From SAR202 cluster bacterium (lineage in GTDB: Bacteria > Chloroflexota > Dehalococcoidia > Lucifugimonadales > Lucifugimonadaceae), in contig VFGZ01000033.1 in the NCBI GenBank assembly GCA_009392215.1, positions 1 to 64,000 on the forward strand: a stretch of DNA of 64,000 nt. Reading direction: 5' to 3'. Shown here one piece after another: positions 54,438-62,304 of this stretch (position 1 is its first letter; every line of letters starts with the position of its first letter). Under the pieces are notes generated by a model. That model worked only from the letters and a program-made list of their open reading frames with translations, made no database searches and was not told the DNA's origin. The translations under genes and the position numbers were made by a program.

Positions 54438-55160
54438 TTACAGGGAGTCAATTGTTTTGATGGCATGCGTTAAATTTAGTGCACCAGAGTAAATTGCCAT
54501 GCCCGAAATGGCGCCTTCCACACCGACCTGTGCCAGCTGGACTAGATCTTCTATAGATGCTATTCCACCAGCGACAATAATAGGATATCGCAGGTTGTTA
54601 TTTAGTTCGGTAATTGCAGCAAAATTTGGATGTCTCATTGTGCCATCTCTGCTGGTGTCTGTGTAGATAAATCTTCTAACGCCACGATTGGCCATTTGGT
54701 TTGCGAGGTTTATAGCGGACTCCGTTGTTTGTTCCATCCAGCCATGAGTCCGGACTATGCCATCCTTCGCATCGATTCCTACAATAACGTGATCACTACC
54801 GAGGTCATCCACGGCGGCCTGAACTTCATCCGGTGCTTCAATGGCTGCGGTTCCAATAATTACTCGGTCAACACCCATATCTAGAATCCTGCCGGCTTCA
54901 GCTGCGTTTCTTATTCCACCGCCAAGTTGAATAGGGATATCAATAGCTTTTGCAATGGCTGAAACAGCATCTTTATTTGCTCGCACTCCATCTCTGGCTC
55001 CGTCGAGGTCGACGATGTGCATTCTGCGTGCACCTTGGTCGACCCATTTTTTGGCCACAGCGACGGGATCATCGTCAAAAACGGTTTCTTTTTCGTAGTC
55101 ACCCTGGATCAGCCGTACGCATAATCCGTTTCTTAAGTCGATTGCGGGGAGAATATCCAT
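54438..55160 (-). CDS. hisA: 1-(5-phosphoribosyl)-5-[(5-phosphoribosylamino)methylideneamino]imidazole-4-carboxamide isomerase
   Basis: TIM-barrel isomerase, 240 residues. LPAIDLRNGLCVRLIQGDY at the N-terminus (catalytic Asp), LGGGIRNAAEAGRILDMGV and YTDTSRDGTM (second catalytic Asp) are diagnostic. Homologous to hisF 650 bp downstream. Confidence 0.96.
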   Translation of the reverse strand: MDILPAIDLRNGLCVRLIQGDYEKETVFDDDPVAVAKKWVDQGARRMHIVDLDGARDGVRANKDAVSAIAKAIDIPIQLGGGIRNAAEAGRILDMGVDRVIIGTAAIEAPDEVQAAVDDLGSDHVIVGIDAKDGIVRTHGWMEQTTESAINLANQMANRGVRRFIYTDTSRDGTMRHPNFAAITELNNNLRYPIIVAGGIASIEDLVQLAQVGVEGAISGMAIYSGALNLTHAIKTIDSL

Positions 55161-55185
55161 TCAATTTGCCAGTGGTTATGTATGT

Positions 55186-55845
55186 TTATTGTTGTACAGA
55201 TAGAGTTAGGTTGAAAAAATTTTTGTAAATTTGGAGACCGATGGAACCACTTTTTTCAGGGTGGAACTGAGTTCCGATAACATTGTCTCTCACAACCGCA
55301 GCACACACTTCAACTCCATAGTTAGTGGTGGCTGCGATTTCTGATTGCTCATCAGGAACACAACGATAAGAGTGAACAAAATAGAAATGAGAACCTTGTG
55401 GGATTCCTTTGAAAATAGGATTTCTTTCGGTTTCGCCATCAGTGAAATGTACTTCATTCCATCCAATGTGGGGAACTTTCATTTGGTTCCCAAATTTGTC
55501 TTTCATTCCTGGTCGAATGAGTTGGACGCTTCCCTGGACGAGACCAAGTCCTGGTAATTCACCTTCTTCAGAACTGTTAAACAAAACCTGTAGCCCTATG
55601 CAAATGCATAGTAGTGGTCTTCCTGAAGCAGCGAACTGTTTAACTGGGTTAGTTAATCTGAGTGAGTTCAATGCTGTCATCACTGAATCACTTGCTCCTA
55701 CGCCAGGTAGAACAGCAGCATCGGCTGATATGAGTTGTTGCGGATCCGATGTGATCACTGGATCTGCCCCAACTTTTCGTAGAGCTTTATCAACACTGTG
55801 AACATTAGCAGCACGGGTGTTGATGATGACAATTTTGGGGACCAT
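55186..55845 (-). CDS. hisH: Imidazole glycerol phosphate synthase glutaminase subunit
   Basis: Class I amidotransferase of 219 residues providing ammonia to HisF. LLCICIGLQVLF carries the catalytic Cys, and GTQFHPEKSGSIGL the His and Glu, so the triad is intact, in contrast to the protein at 44040. First gene of this part of the his cluster; hisG, hisD, hisB and hisC are not in the window. Confidence 0.96.
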   Translation of the reverse strand: MVPKIVIINTRAANVHSVDKALRKVGADPVITSDPQQLISADAAVLPGVGASDSVMTALNSLRLTNPVKQFAASGRPLLCICIGLQVLFNSSEEGELPGLGLVQGSVQLIRPGMKDKFGNQMKVPHIGWNEVHFTDGETERNPIFKGIPQGSHFYFVHSYRCVPDEQSEIAATTNYGVEVCAAVVRDNVIGTQFHPEKSGSIGLQIYKNFFNLTLSVQQ

Positions 55846-56039
55846 AAAACTTTCAGTTATATGTGTGATCTAATATGAATGTACGCGAAGTCAGTTTTAG
55901 TTTGCAGTATTGATTGTAGTTAGTAATTCTTTAAATCACTGTTTTATATACAGAATTTATGGCAAAATTTTTGCGTAGGAGTCCGATAAACGCGAAAATA
56001 GAGTTGGAATAGTTAAGTAGCACAGCAGGTGAAGAATTC

Positions 56040-56402
56040 ATGACGACAATGTCGCCGCAATATTCTGTACCAATCAATACGATTGAAATTACCGAAAAAG
56101 CAGCCAGTAAAGTAAGGCAGTTCGCTGCCGAAAAAGGCATGGAGGAATTTGGCCTTAGGGTTGCAGTGAAGGGCGGTGGTTGTTCGGGGTTGACCTATGT
56201 GTTGGAAATCGTGGATGGTCCCGAAGATGATGATAAGTTGATAGAACATCACGGGGTTGAAGTTTATGTTCCCAAGAAGGCATTTGTATTCCTTGCTGGT
56301 ACTGTGTTGGATTTTTCAGATGGGTTGAATGGCAAGGGATTTGAGTTTGCCAACCCAAATGCTGCTAAAACTTGCGGGTGCGGCACCTCTTTTTCGGTTT
56401 AG
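56040..56402 (+). CDS. erpA: HesB/ErpA-type iron-sulfur cluster carrier
   Basis: A-type Fe-S carrier of 120 residues. GGGCSGLTYVLE, and the C-terminal CGCGTSFSV give the three conserved cysteines (C...CxC). The first ATG at 56040 is used; ATG 56049 is possible. ErpA, IscA and SufA cannot be told apart here. No isc or suf operon is next to it; a YgfZ-like gene, also linked to Fe-S biogenesis, follows. Confidence 0.9.
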   Translation: MTTMSPQYSVPINTIEITEKAASKVRQFAAEKGMEEFGLRVAVKGGGCSGLTYVLEIVDGPEDDDKLIEHHGVEVYVPKKAFVFLAGTVLDFSDGLNGKGFEFANPNAAKTCGCGTSFSV

Positions 56403-56452
56403 TTTCAGTCAATCTTTCCACCAAGGGATTTGAGTTGCGGGGGATTGACTTT

Positions 56453-57421
56453 TTGTATGCAGTGTTTAATCAATTTATGTTTGATGCAAATCACAATCAG
56501 TTAAACGCTTTTGAAAAAGGATGTGCGATAGTTCGTTGGGTTAAACCGACGATTATCAAGATGATAGGCACAGATGCCTTGGATCTTCTGCATCGACTAA
56601 CCACTAAAGAATTGTTGACTGTTGATGTAGGTTCAGCTCGTCGGACTGTACTAACTTCGAATCGTGGTCGAGTGATAGACGTATTTGTCGTTGCACACGT
56701 TATTGAAAATACATTGCTTATTATTTCCGACTCGGAAGATCCAGCGAGGACGATATCTGCTATAGATTTTTTTACAATCATTGAAGATTCTGAGCTAAAA
56801 GATCTTTCTGATTCTCACACTAGGATTTCATTAGTTGGTCCAAAAACCCGTGAAATTATGGCGTCAGCATTAGGCCTTAACATTGATTCCGATGAAGTCA
56901 TAAATCTGGATTATAGTGGTTCAAAAGTGACGTTTTCTTCAGACACTTCCCGTGGTGTTTCCTGGGTAGATGTTGTACTACGCTCGCCTGAGGTGGGCTT
57001 GGTGTCGGCATTGCTATCAGCTGGTGCAGTCGAAGCTGATGGGGATAATTTTGAGTTATTTCGGATATCGCGTGAAATCCCTGGTTGGGATCGTGAGTAC
57101 GGTGATCATGCCAATCCTATAGAATCTGGACTTTACTCTCTTATAGATTTCGACAAAGGTTGTTATGTTGGTCAAGAGGTGATCGCCAGGCTTGATACCT
57201 ATGACAAGGTAAAACGTAGTGTTAAAGTATTGGAGTCGAAGTTACCGCTTGCTAAAGGTTCTAAACTTACTTCAGGCTCTAAATTAGCGGGTATTGTTAC
57301 GAGTCCTTCTTCATTGGCTAGTCTTGATGGACGTTACTTGAGTCTGGCGTTAGTCCGAAAAGAGTTTTGTAAGACAGCCTCAGTGGTGGACTCTCAAGGG
57401 ATCTCAGCGGTAGTTAGATAA
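56453..57421 (+). CDS. YgfZ/GcvT-like folate-binding protein
   Basis: About 322 residues of the YgfZ/GcvT family, tetrahydrofolate-binding proteins helping Fe-S enzyme maturation. DALDLLHRLTTKELLTVDVG, FELFRISREIPGWDREYGD and the signature KGCYVGQEVIARLDTY are present. TTG 56453 lies 8 bases after GCGGGGGA; an upstream TTG at 56372 would overlap erpA, and ATG 56477 has no ribosome site. Convergent with fabL with a 5 bp gap. The KGCYxGQE motif supports YgfZ rather than an aminomethyltransferase. Confidence 0.9.
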   Translation: MYAVFNQFMFDANHNQLNAFEKGCAIVRWVKPTIIKMIGTDALDLLHRLTTKELLTVDVGSARRTVLTSNRGRVIDVFVVAHVIENTLLIISDSEDPARTISAIDFFTIIEDSELKDLSDSHTRISLVGPKTREIMASALGLNIDSDEVINLDYSGSKVTFSSDTSRGVSWVDVVLRSPEVGLVSALLSAGAVEADGDNFELFRISREIPGWDREYGDHANPIESGLYSLIDFDKGCYVGQEVIARLDTYDKVKRSVKVLESKLPLAKGSKLTSGSKLAGIVTSPSSLASLDGRYLSLALVRKEFCKTASVVDSQGISAVVR

Positions 57422-57426
57422 TCCGA

Positions 57427-58191
57427 TTATCCCTGTCTTAAAGTTTCTCCACCATCGACTACGATTACTTGTCCCCGGATCATTTCTGCATCAGCACTGC
57501 ATAGCATAGCGACAACGTTTGCGACGTCTTCCGGAGTGATTGTTTTCCCAGCTGGGGTTGGGCGAGATGCAATATTTCTTATTCCGATTTCGTCAGGGAA
57601 TGCATTTAGAGCTTCTGTCATTACGAATCCTGGAGAAACGGTGTTCACTGCAATGCCCTTTGGACCGAGTTCCACAGCTAGGTAACGAGTTATTGCTTCT
57701 ATAGCCGCTTTTGATACGCCTACTGCAAAATAGGCAGGCAATACCCATGTTGATCCGGGACTTGAAATATTTATTATCCTGCCGCCATCTTGCATTAGCC
57801 TAGAGGCTGCTACAGAAAGCATCCAAGGACCACGCGCATTTATATTCATAGTCCAGTCCCAGTGCTTCACCGAAAGCTCAGTAGCTGGGCGCATAACACC
57901 TGATGCAGCATTATTAACTAAGATATCTAGCTGACCAAATTGGTCTTCGATTTTACTAATCAGTGAATCGATTGCTTCTTCTTCTCCAACGTGGGCCTTT
58001 ATACGGGTTGCTCTAATACCCTTTAGCTTCAGTTCCTCGACTGTAGTTTTAGCGGCATCATGATTTTTAAGGTAATTAATGATCACCTTGGCTCCACGAC
58101 GACCTAATTCCAAAGCGATAGATTTGCCGATTCCTCTGGAACCGCCGGTGACCAATGCTATTTTCCCCGAAAGATTTTGGTTCATTGTCAA
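57427..58191 (-). CDS. fabL: Enoyl-ACP reductase FabL-like
   Basis: Short-chain dehydrogenase fold, 254 residues. The active site reads AYFAVGVSKAAIEAITRYLA, with Tyr154 and Lys161 six residues apart, the Y-x6-K arrangement of FabL rather than the Y-x3-K of FabG. The C-terminal RPTPAGKTITPEDV and AEMIRGQVIVVDGG also match FabL. It would perform the NADPH-linked last reduction of the elongation cycle. The nucleotide motif VTGGSRGIGKSIA is at 14-26. Next to fabG and plsX. Confidence 0.85.
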   Translation of the reverse strand: MTMNQNLSGKIALVTGGSRGIGKSIALELGRRGAKVIINYLKNHDAAKTTVEELKLKGIRATRIKAHVGEEEAIDSLISKIEDQFGQLDILVNNAASGVMRPATELSVKHWDWTMNINARGPWMLSVAASRLMQDGGRIINISSPGSTWVLPAYFAVGVSKAAIEAITRYLAVELGPKGIAVNTVSPGFVMTEALNAFPDEIGIRNIASRPTPAGKTITPEDVANVVAMLCSADAEMIRGQVIVVDGGETLRQG

Positions 58192-58220
58192 GGATTTGAT
58201 CCGTGTTTATCTATTTGAGG

Positions 58221-58967
58221 TTAGATCGCCATTCCACCATCGACGCGAATGATATCCCCTGTGATGTACTGAGCTTCATCAGTTGTCAAAAAAACTATTG
58301 TAGGCGCTACTTCGTCTGGTTCGCCAAACCGCCCTTGCGGAATCCATGTCATCACTGTATCTCGTTGTTTATCAGAAATATCTGCTGAGGTTGCAGTTGT
58401 GATGTATCCAGGAGCGACGACGTTAACAGTTATTCCTCTGGTAGCAACCTCTTTTGCGATTGATTGAGTGAAGCCGAGCACAGCGGCTTTCGAAGCTGAG
58501 TAGTTGGACTGGCCAATGTTGCCTCTCATACCTACCACGGAAGAAACATTCACGATTCGACCCCACCGGCCTTTGATCATGCCGGTGATCACTTGATGGG
58601 TGCAATAGTAGGTGCCATACATGTTGACGCCCATTGTGTGTTCGAATTGATCGTCCTTCATTCGCATAAGTAAGGAATCGCTGATAACACCTGCGTTGTT
58701 AATCAATATTTCTATAGGTCCATGCGCTTCGACAGCCGCATCGATCATAGCTACGGCAGTTTCTTTATTGGCGACACTCCCTCCTACGGCAATCGCGGTG
58801 CCTCCACTGGCGCGTATTTCGTCCACAACTGCTGTAGCTTCTTCGGGATGGCTGTTGTAATTAACAGCGACCCGATGACCGTTTGCTGCTAACCGAATGG
58901 CGGTTGCACGTCCTATTCCGCGTGACCCTCCGGTTACTAGTGCGCTCCTTGGTATATTGCCACCCAA
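58221..58967 (-). CDS. fabG: 3-Oxoacyl-ACP reductase
   Basis: SDR-fold reductase of 248 residues for the first reduction of the elongation cycle. VTGGSRGIGRATAIRL near the N-terminus, NNAGV, and NYSASKAAVLGFTQSIAKEV (normal Y-x3-K) are present. The start at 58967 is GTG/ATG-like and weakly supported. Between plsX and fabL. Confidence 0.92.
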   Translation of the reverse strand: MGGNIPRSALVTGGSRGIGRATAIRLAANGHRVAVNYNSHPEEATAVVDEIRASGGTAIAVGGSVANKETAVAMIDAAVEAHGPIEILINNAGVISDSLLMRMKDDQFEHTMGVNMYGTYYCTHQVITGMIKGRWGRIVNVSSVVGMRGNIGQSNYSASKAAVLGFTQSIAKEVATRGITVNVVAPGYITTATSADISDKQRDTVMTWIPQGRFGEPDEVAPTIVFLTTDEAQYITGDIIRVDGGMAI

Positions 58968-59007
58968 TTTTTGTTCCTTACGCTACAGAGTAAGAGGTAC
59001 CGTGCAG

Positions 59008-60024
59008 CTAATCATTAACTGCACTTCTGATTCTATCGAGTTCAGCCTGCTGGGCTTCGATAAGCCCTGTCTTTATTACATACTTGGCAGTCCCAATAGC
59101 GTTTGCTACGGCATTTACATTTGAGGATCCGTGTCCAACAATGGCGAGACCTTTCACCCCTAGTAAGGGGCCACCACCAAAGGCTTCTAAAATATTCAAT
59201 TTTTCGAAAATTTCTTGCGATAGTTTTTTACTTGTTTTTGTATCTCCAAGAGTTTTTTGAATATGGCCTACTATGGCGCTGCCAAGACCCTCGGTTAGCT
59301 TGAGAATCACATTTCCGACGAATCCATCACATATGACAACCTCAGCCTTCCCTTTTGGCAGATCGTTCGGCTCGATATTTCCTATGAAGTTTAAATCGAC
59401 AGCGTTAAATAATTCCGTTGTTTCTTTTACAAGTGAGTTTCCTTTGCCTTCTTCGGATCCAACACTTAGAAGGGCGATGCGAGGATTGTCGTTTTTGTAT
59501 ATCAACTTTGACATTACATTGCCTAAAGCTGCGAAATCTACTAATAGGCTCGCCTTGGTATCTACGTTGGTTCCTAGGTCAATAATAACCGTATTTGGTG
59601 CATAACCCACGACGGGGCCACCTAGCGCACCGCGGTCGATTCCATTTAGTGTTCCATAAACGACGGTAGCTGCAGCAATTGAAGCTCCAGTTGAACCCAT
59701 GCTAACGAATCCGTCTGCTTTACCCATTTTGACTATTCCAGCTGCAACAAACACCGAGGCTTTAGGCTTTGTTCGGTATGCTAGGGCGGGACTTTCATCC
59801 TCTTGAACGATGCCCACGGAAGGAACGATATTAATTAAGTAACCGGGTGGTTTAGGGTATTTATCAAGTTCGGCTTGAAGTGCTTTTTGGTCTCCTACAA
59901 GCGATATAGCAACTTCACCCTTCTTAATAGCTTTTAAAGCGGCTGGGATCATGACTTTAGGTCCGTGATCACCCCCCATTGCGTCTAGAGCGATGGAAGT
60001 TATTTTTTTAGTAGTACCTGTCAT
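59008..60024 (-). CDS. plsX: Phosphate acyltransferase PlsX
   Basis: Converts acyl-ACP to acyl-phosphate, first step of phospholipid synthesis with PlsY (338 residues). IALDAMGGDHGPKVMIPAAL at the N-terminus and LKLTEGLGSAIV near 245 are diagnostic. The position between the dehydratase and reductase genes is a common fab cluster layout. plsY and acpP are not seen. Confidence 0.96.
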   Translation of the reverse strand: MTGTTKKITSIALDAMGGDHGPKVMIPAALKAIKKGEVAISLVGDQKALQAELDKYPKPPGYLINIVPSVGIVQEDESPALAYRTKPKASVFVAAGIVKMGKADGFVSMGSTGASIAAATVVYGTLNGIDRGALGGPVVGYAPNTVIIDLGTNVDTKASLLVDFAALGNVMSKLIYKNDNPRIALLSVGSEEGKGNSLVKETTELFNAVDLNFIGNIEPNDLPKGKAEVVICDGFVGNVILKLTEGLGSAIVGHIQKTLGDTKTSKKLSQEIFEKLNILEAFGGGPLLGVKGLAIVGHGSSNVNAVANAIGTAKYVIKTGLIEAQQAELDRIRSAVND

Positions 60025-60077
60025 ATGATGTCTGATGTTACTGATTTACTGTTTTGTATTCTAATCACTGATTCATT

Positions 60078-60482
60078 CTATTCCAACGGTACTGTAGCTT
60101 GTCCGACAACCGCATTAGTACCGTCGGGCTTTTTGCATCCGATAGAGCAGATAGCGATCAATCCAAGATCGGTTTCAGTGATATCCGTAATTTCCCCATG
60201 TATTTTTACAGTTTCTCCCGGGATCACTGGAGCGCTGAATCTCACCTTTATATTTCCTCCTGAGTGCCATGTCTTAGGGAAATCTATAGCTAACATTTCT
60301 GTAACCAAAGCGAGGCTGAGCATGCCATGGGCGATCCGGGTCCCGAACTTAGTTGACGCAGCATACGCTGCATTTAAATGGATTGGATTGTGATCTCCAG
60401 AGGCCTCCGCATATGAATTCACACGTTCTTGGGTGATTTTTCTCGTGAACCCACTAAGTTTATCGCCGACTGAATGTATCAT
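60078..60482 (-). CDS. MaoC-like dehydratase, HadB type
   Basis: Hot-dog hydratase/dehydratase of 134 residues. YAEASGDHNPIHLN contains the catalytic Asp and His of the R-specific hydratase-2 motif, and KFGTRIAHGMLSLAL fits the family. It overlaps the upstream half by 1 bp (TAATG). Together they resemble mycobacterial HadAB, a two-subunit beta-hydroxyacyl-ACP dehydratase, in place of FabZ, which is not seen here. Confidence 0.85.
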   Translation of the reverse strand: MIHSVGDKLSGFTRKITQERVNSYAEASGDHNPIHLNAAYAASTKFGTRIAHGMLSLALVTEMLAIDFPKTWHSGGNIKVRFSAPVIPGETVKIHGEITDITETDLGLIAICSIGCKKPDGTNAVVGQATVPLE

Positions 60483-60895
60483 TAGGGTTGTTCCGCTGTG
60501 ACAATTATCGTAGTTGAGGAACTTCCCACATTGGTTCCGGTTTTGTCCTCATAGCAAACTTTAACGGTAGCGAAGCGATTATTGCCGCGGGCGGAGTTTC
60601 CGGCTAACTTTCCAACGGCATAGATTTTTTCGCCGATTTTGACGGGTCGCACCCAACCGACTTCTTGCCCTGCGTGGATGGTCTGCAAGCCGCTCGAGAA
60701 GATTCCTAACTCATCGATCAACTTGGTTAGAGCAATTGCCACCATGATTAATGGTGCCTGCGCATCGCCATAATCAGGGGATTCAAATCCACCTATGGCT
60801 TTCGTATATATATTGGCAGTTTCTGATGAAATCGTCACATCATAAGGACCAAATTCGTGTCCAACTGCGGCTGTTGATATTAAAGGAGTCGTCAA
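60482..60895 (-). CDS. FAS1-like N-terminal MaoC domain protein, HadA type
   Basis: A 137-residue hot-dog protein without the catalytic hydratase-2 motif, typical of the non-catalytic substrate-channel subunit. FGPYDVTISSETANIYTKAI and SGLQTIHAGQEVGWVRPVKI are recognisable. Its stop overlaps the HadB-type start. First gene of the fab cluster; upstream lies a 92 bp gap with an inverted repeat GTAATT-N4-AATTAC at 60936-60951. Confidence 0.82.
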   Translation of the reverse strand: MTTPLISTAAVGHEFGPYDVTISSETANIYTKAIGGFESPDYGDAQAPLIMVAIALTKLIDELGIFSSGLQTIHAGQEVGWVRPVKIGEKIYAVGKLAGNSARGNNRFATVKVCYEDKTGTNVGSSSTTIIVTAEQP

Positions 60896-60987
60896 TGAAA
60901 AAATTTGATTGATTTAGATAAGGGTCAAAAGGAACTGTAATTGTAAAATTACCCTGTCTGTGGAGCAAAAATTAAAGGGATTAGGAT

Positions 60988-61536
60988 CTAAACGCCACTC
61001 GTTTTTCCTCCACCTCGTTGCATGGATATGGCTTCGTCTACTAATTGACTTGCTAATTCATAAGCGGCAGGATTTCGGAAGTCGAGTTGTGATAAAGCGA
61101 GTACTCGATAAAGTAAGCCTGTTGAAACCAAACCACTATTACTACTGCCAAGTGCAGGGAGTGCTACGCCCATAGCTTCGGATATTGCTACAGCTGCATT
61201 CATTCCGCTTTGATTTAAGAACACGCGTGTTATTACCCGACCTTTGTGCGTAACGCTCACGCCACTTCTATCTTGGTTTAATTCCACTCTTAAATGAGAT
61301 CTAGGATGCCCTAAGAGTTTATATCCGTACTCGAGCGCTCGTTTTCTTGAAACGGTCAATTTCTTTTTCCCATATGTATTTTCGAACCTCAATTTTGAAC
61401 TATATTGGGTTTCGAAATCAACTATAGATACGTATGATCCCACCTGGAAAATACTCTCTGCTCCCCATGGCCTTATTTGAATCCCACTCTGGGACAGTAT
61501 CGCTAAACGAGGTAACTCAATTGAGGAGCAGAGCAC
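60988..61536 (-). CDS. Hypothetical protein
   Basis: An open frame of 182 residues I do not recognise. It is soluble, with a basic middle part (YGKKKLTVSRKRALEYGYKL), a short hydrophobic section near 110-130 (NAAVAISEAMGVALPAL) and a C-terminus rich in Gln/Gly/Lys (AISMQRGGGKTSGV). The GTG at 61536 lies inside the loop of a 12-bp inverted repeat and has no ribosome site, so the true start is probably further in. Function unknown; it may be the 5' part of the fab transcription unit. Confidence 0.55.
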   Translation of the reverse strand: MLCSSIELPRLAILSQSGIQIRPWGAESIFQVGSYVSIVDFETQYSSKLRFENTYGKKKLTVSRKRALEYGYKLLGHPRSHLRVELNQDRSGVSVTHKGRVITRVFLNQSGMNAAVAISEAMGVALPALGSSNSGLVSTGLLYRVLALSQLDFRNPAAYELASQLVDEAISMQRGGGKTSGV

Positions 61537-61550
61537 TGAATTGAGTTACC
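61511..61550. repeat. 12-bp perfect inverted repeat
   Basis: GGTAACTCAATT (61511-61522) and AATTGAGTTACC (61539-61550) are perfect inverted repeats with a 16-base loop. No U-tract follows on either side, so it is not an obvious terminator. It lies between an unknown ORF and a gene remnant. Confidence 0.7.
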
Positions 61551-61564
61551 GACAGATGTTTTAA

Positions 61565-61708
61565 CTGGCAGTTGTGGAATCCGTTCTTTTTATACGAGAG
61601 CAGGCATCTCAAGACGTTGGTAACGTAGTGGCGTTTATTGAATCAGACCGAGCAAACTTCATCACTGGTCAGGCAATTAACGTTGGTGGTGGGAGCAGGA
61701 GGAGTTAG
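61565..61708 (+). pseudogene. C-terminal remnant of a short-chain dehydrogenase
   Basis: Between two minus-strand genes, frame 2 of the plus strand reads LAVVESVLFIREQASQDVGN, then VVAFIESDRANFITGQAINV and GGGSRRS, ending at TAG 61706-61708. The pattern EDVGNVVAFLASD...ITGQ.INVDGG is the standard end of SDR enzymes. A TAA at 61562-61564 closes the frame just upstream and there is no start, no nucleotide-binding half and no Y-x3-K. So it is the last ~47 codons of an otherwise deleted gene. Neither SDR gene of the fab cluster has this exact ending. Confidence 0.65.
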
Positions 61709-61720
61709 TATTTTTCTGTT

Positions 61721-62302
61721 TCATTTTGAACTATTAATACCGAGAGCCTCATCCGTCATTTTGGTAAGGATGTGGTCGAGGGTGTCGGTGGTGTTTGGCC
61801 CAACGATTTTTTTGACGATTTCACCATTTGGGTTGACGAAGAATTTTTCTGGGATGCCGGTGATTCCGAAATCGACCGCTATTAATCCTGAGGTGTCAAT
61901 TCCATTTACGTACTCTATATTGTTTCGTTCGATGAATTTTTCGACTGCATCGATGTCGTCCCATATGGCGACTCCAATGAATTCAACCCCGCGTTCCCTC
62001 CATGTTTTATAGGATTCGCTAAGAATTGGCCCCTCGGCCCGGCATGGAGAGCACCATGAAGACCAAAAATCAATTACAACGATCTTTCCGCGATAATCAC
62101 TAATCGAGATCAAATCGCCATTCAAGGTTTTAAGTTTAAAATCGTTAAATGGGTGCGTGGACAGTTTCGTTTCTCCGAAACTATCGTTAACTCCCGGTTT
62201 GCCAGTGGTTCCGTCGTTATGAATAACACCCCATGTGAATAACCCGATCACGAGGGCTATTGGTATACCTATGCCGATTAGTACTGAAGATCTTTGTCCC
62301 AT
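61721..62302 (-). CDS. TlpA/CcmG-like thioredoxin-fold lipoprotein or membrane protein
   Basis: A 193-residue protein with one N-terminal transmembrane anchor (about 6-27) and a TlpA-type thioredoxin domain. VVIDFWSSWCSPCRAEGPIL holds the CxxC redox site, and GITGIPEKFFVNPNGEIV the cis-Pro loop (GxP). Likely role: reduction of apocytochrome c cysteines on the outer face of the membrane. 3 bp after the next gene upstream, so co-transcribed with it. Confidence 0.92.
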   Translation of the reverse strand: MGQRSSVLIGIGIPIALVIGLFTWGVIHNDGTTGKPGVNDSFGETKLSTHPFNDFKLKTLNGDLISISDYRGKIVVIDFWSSWCSPCRAEGPILSESYKTWRERGVEFIGVAIWDDIDAVEKFIERNNIEYVNGIDTSGLIAVDFGITGIPEKFFVNPNGEIVKKIVGPNTTDTLDHILTKMTDEALGINSSK

Positions 62303-62304
62303 GC

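Noticed and set aside
57427-58191. Second fabG
   Set aside because: The spacing of Tyr154 and Lys161 (Y-x6-K) and the C-terminal motif match FabL enoyl reductases, not FabG (Y-x3-K).
60936-60951. FapR-type operator upstream of the fab cluster
   Set aside because: The inverted repeat GTAATT-N4-AATTAC does not match the known FapR site and no fapR gene is near; it is noted but not called.
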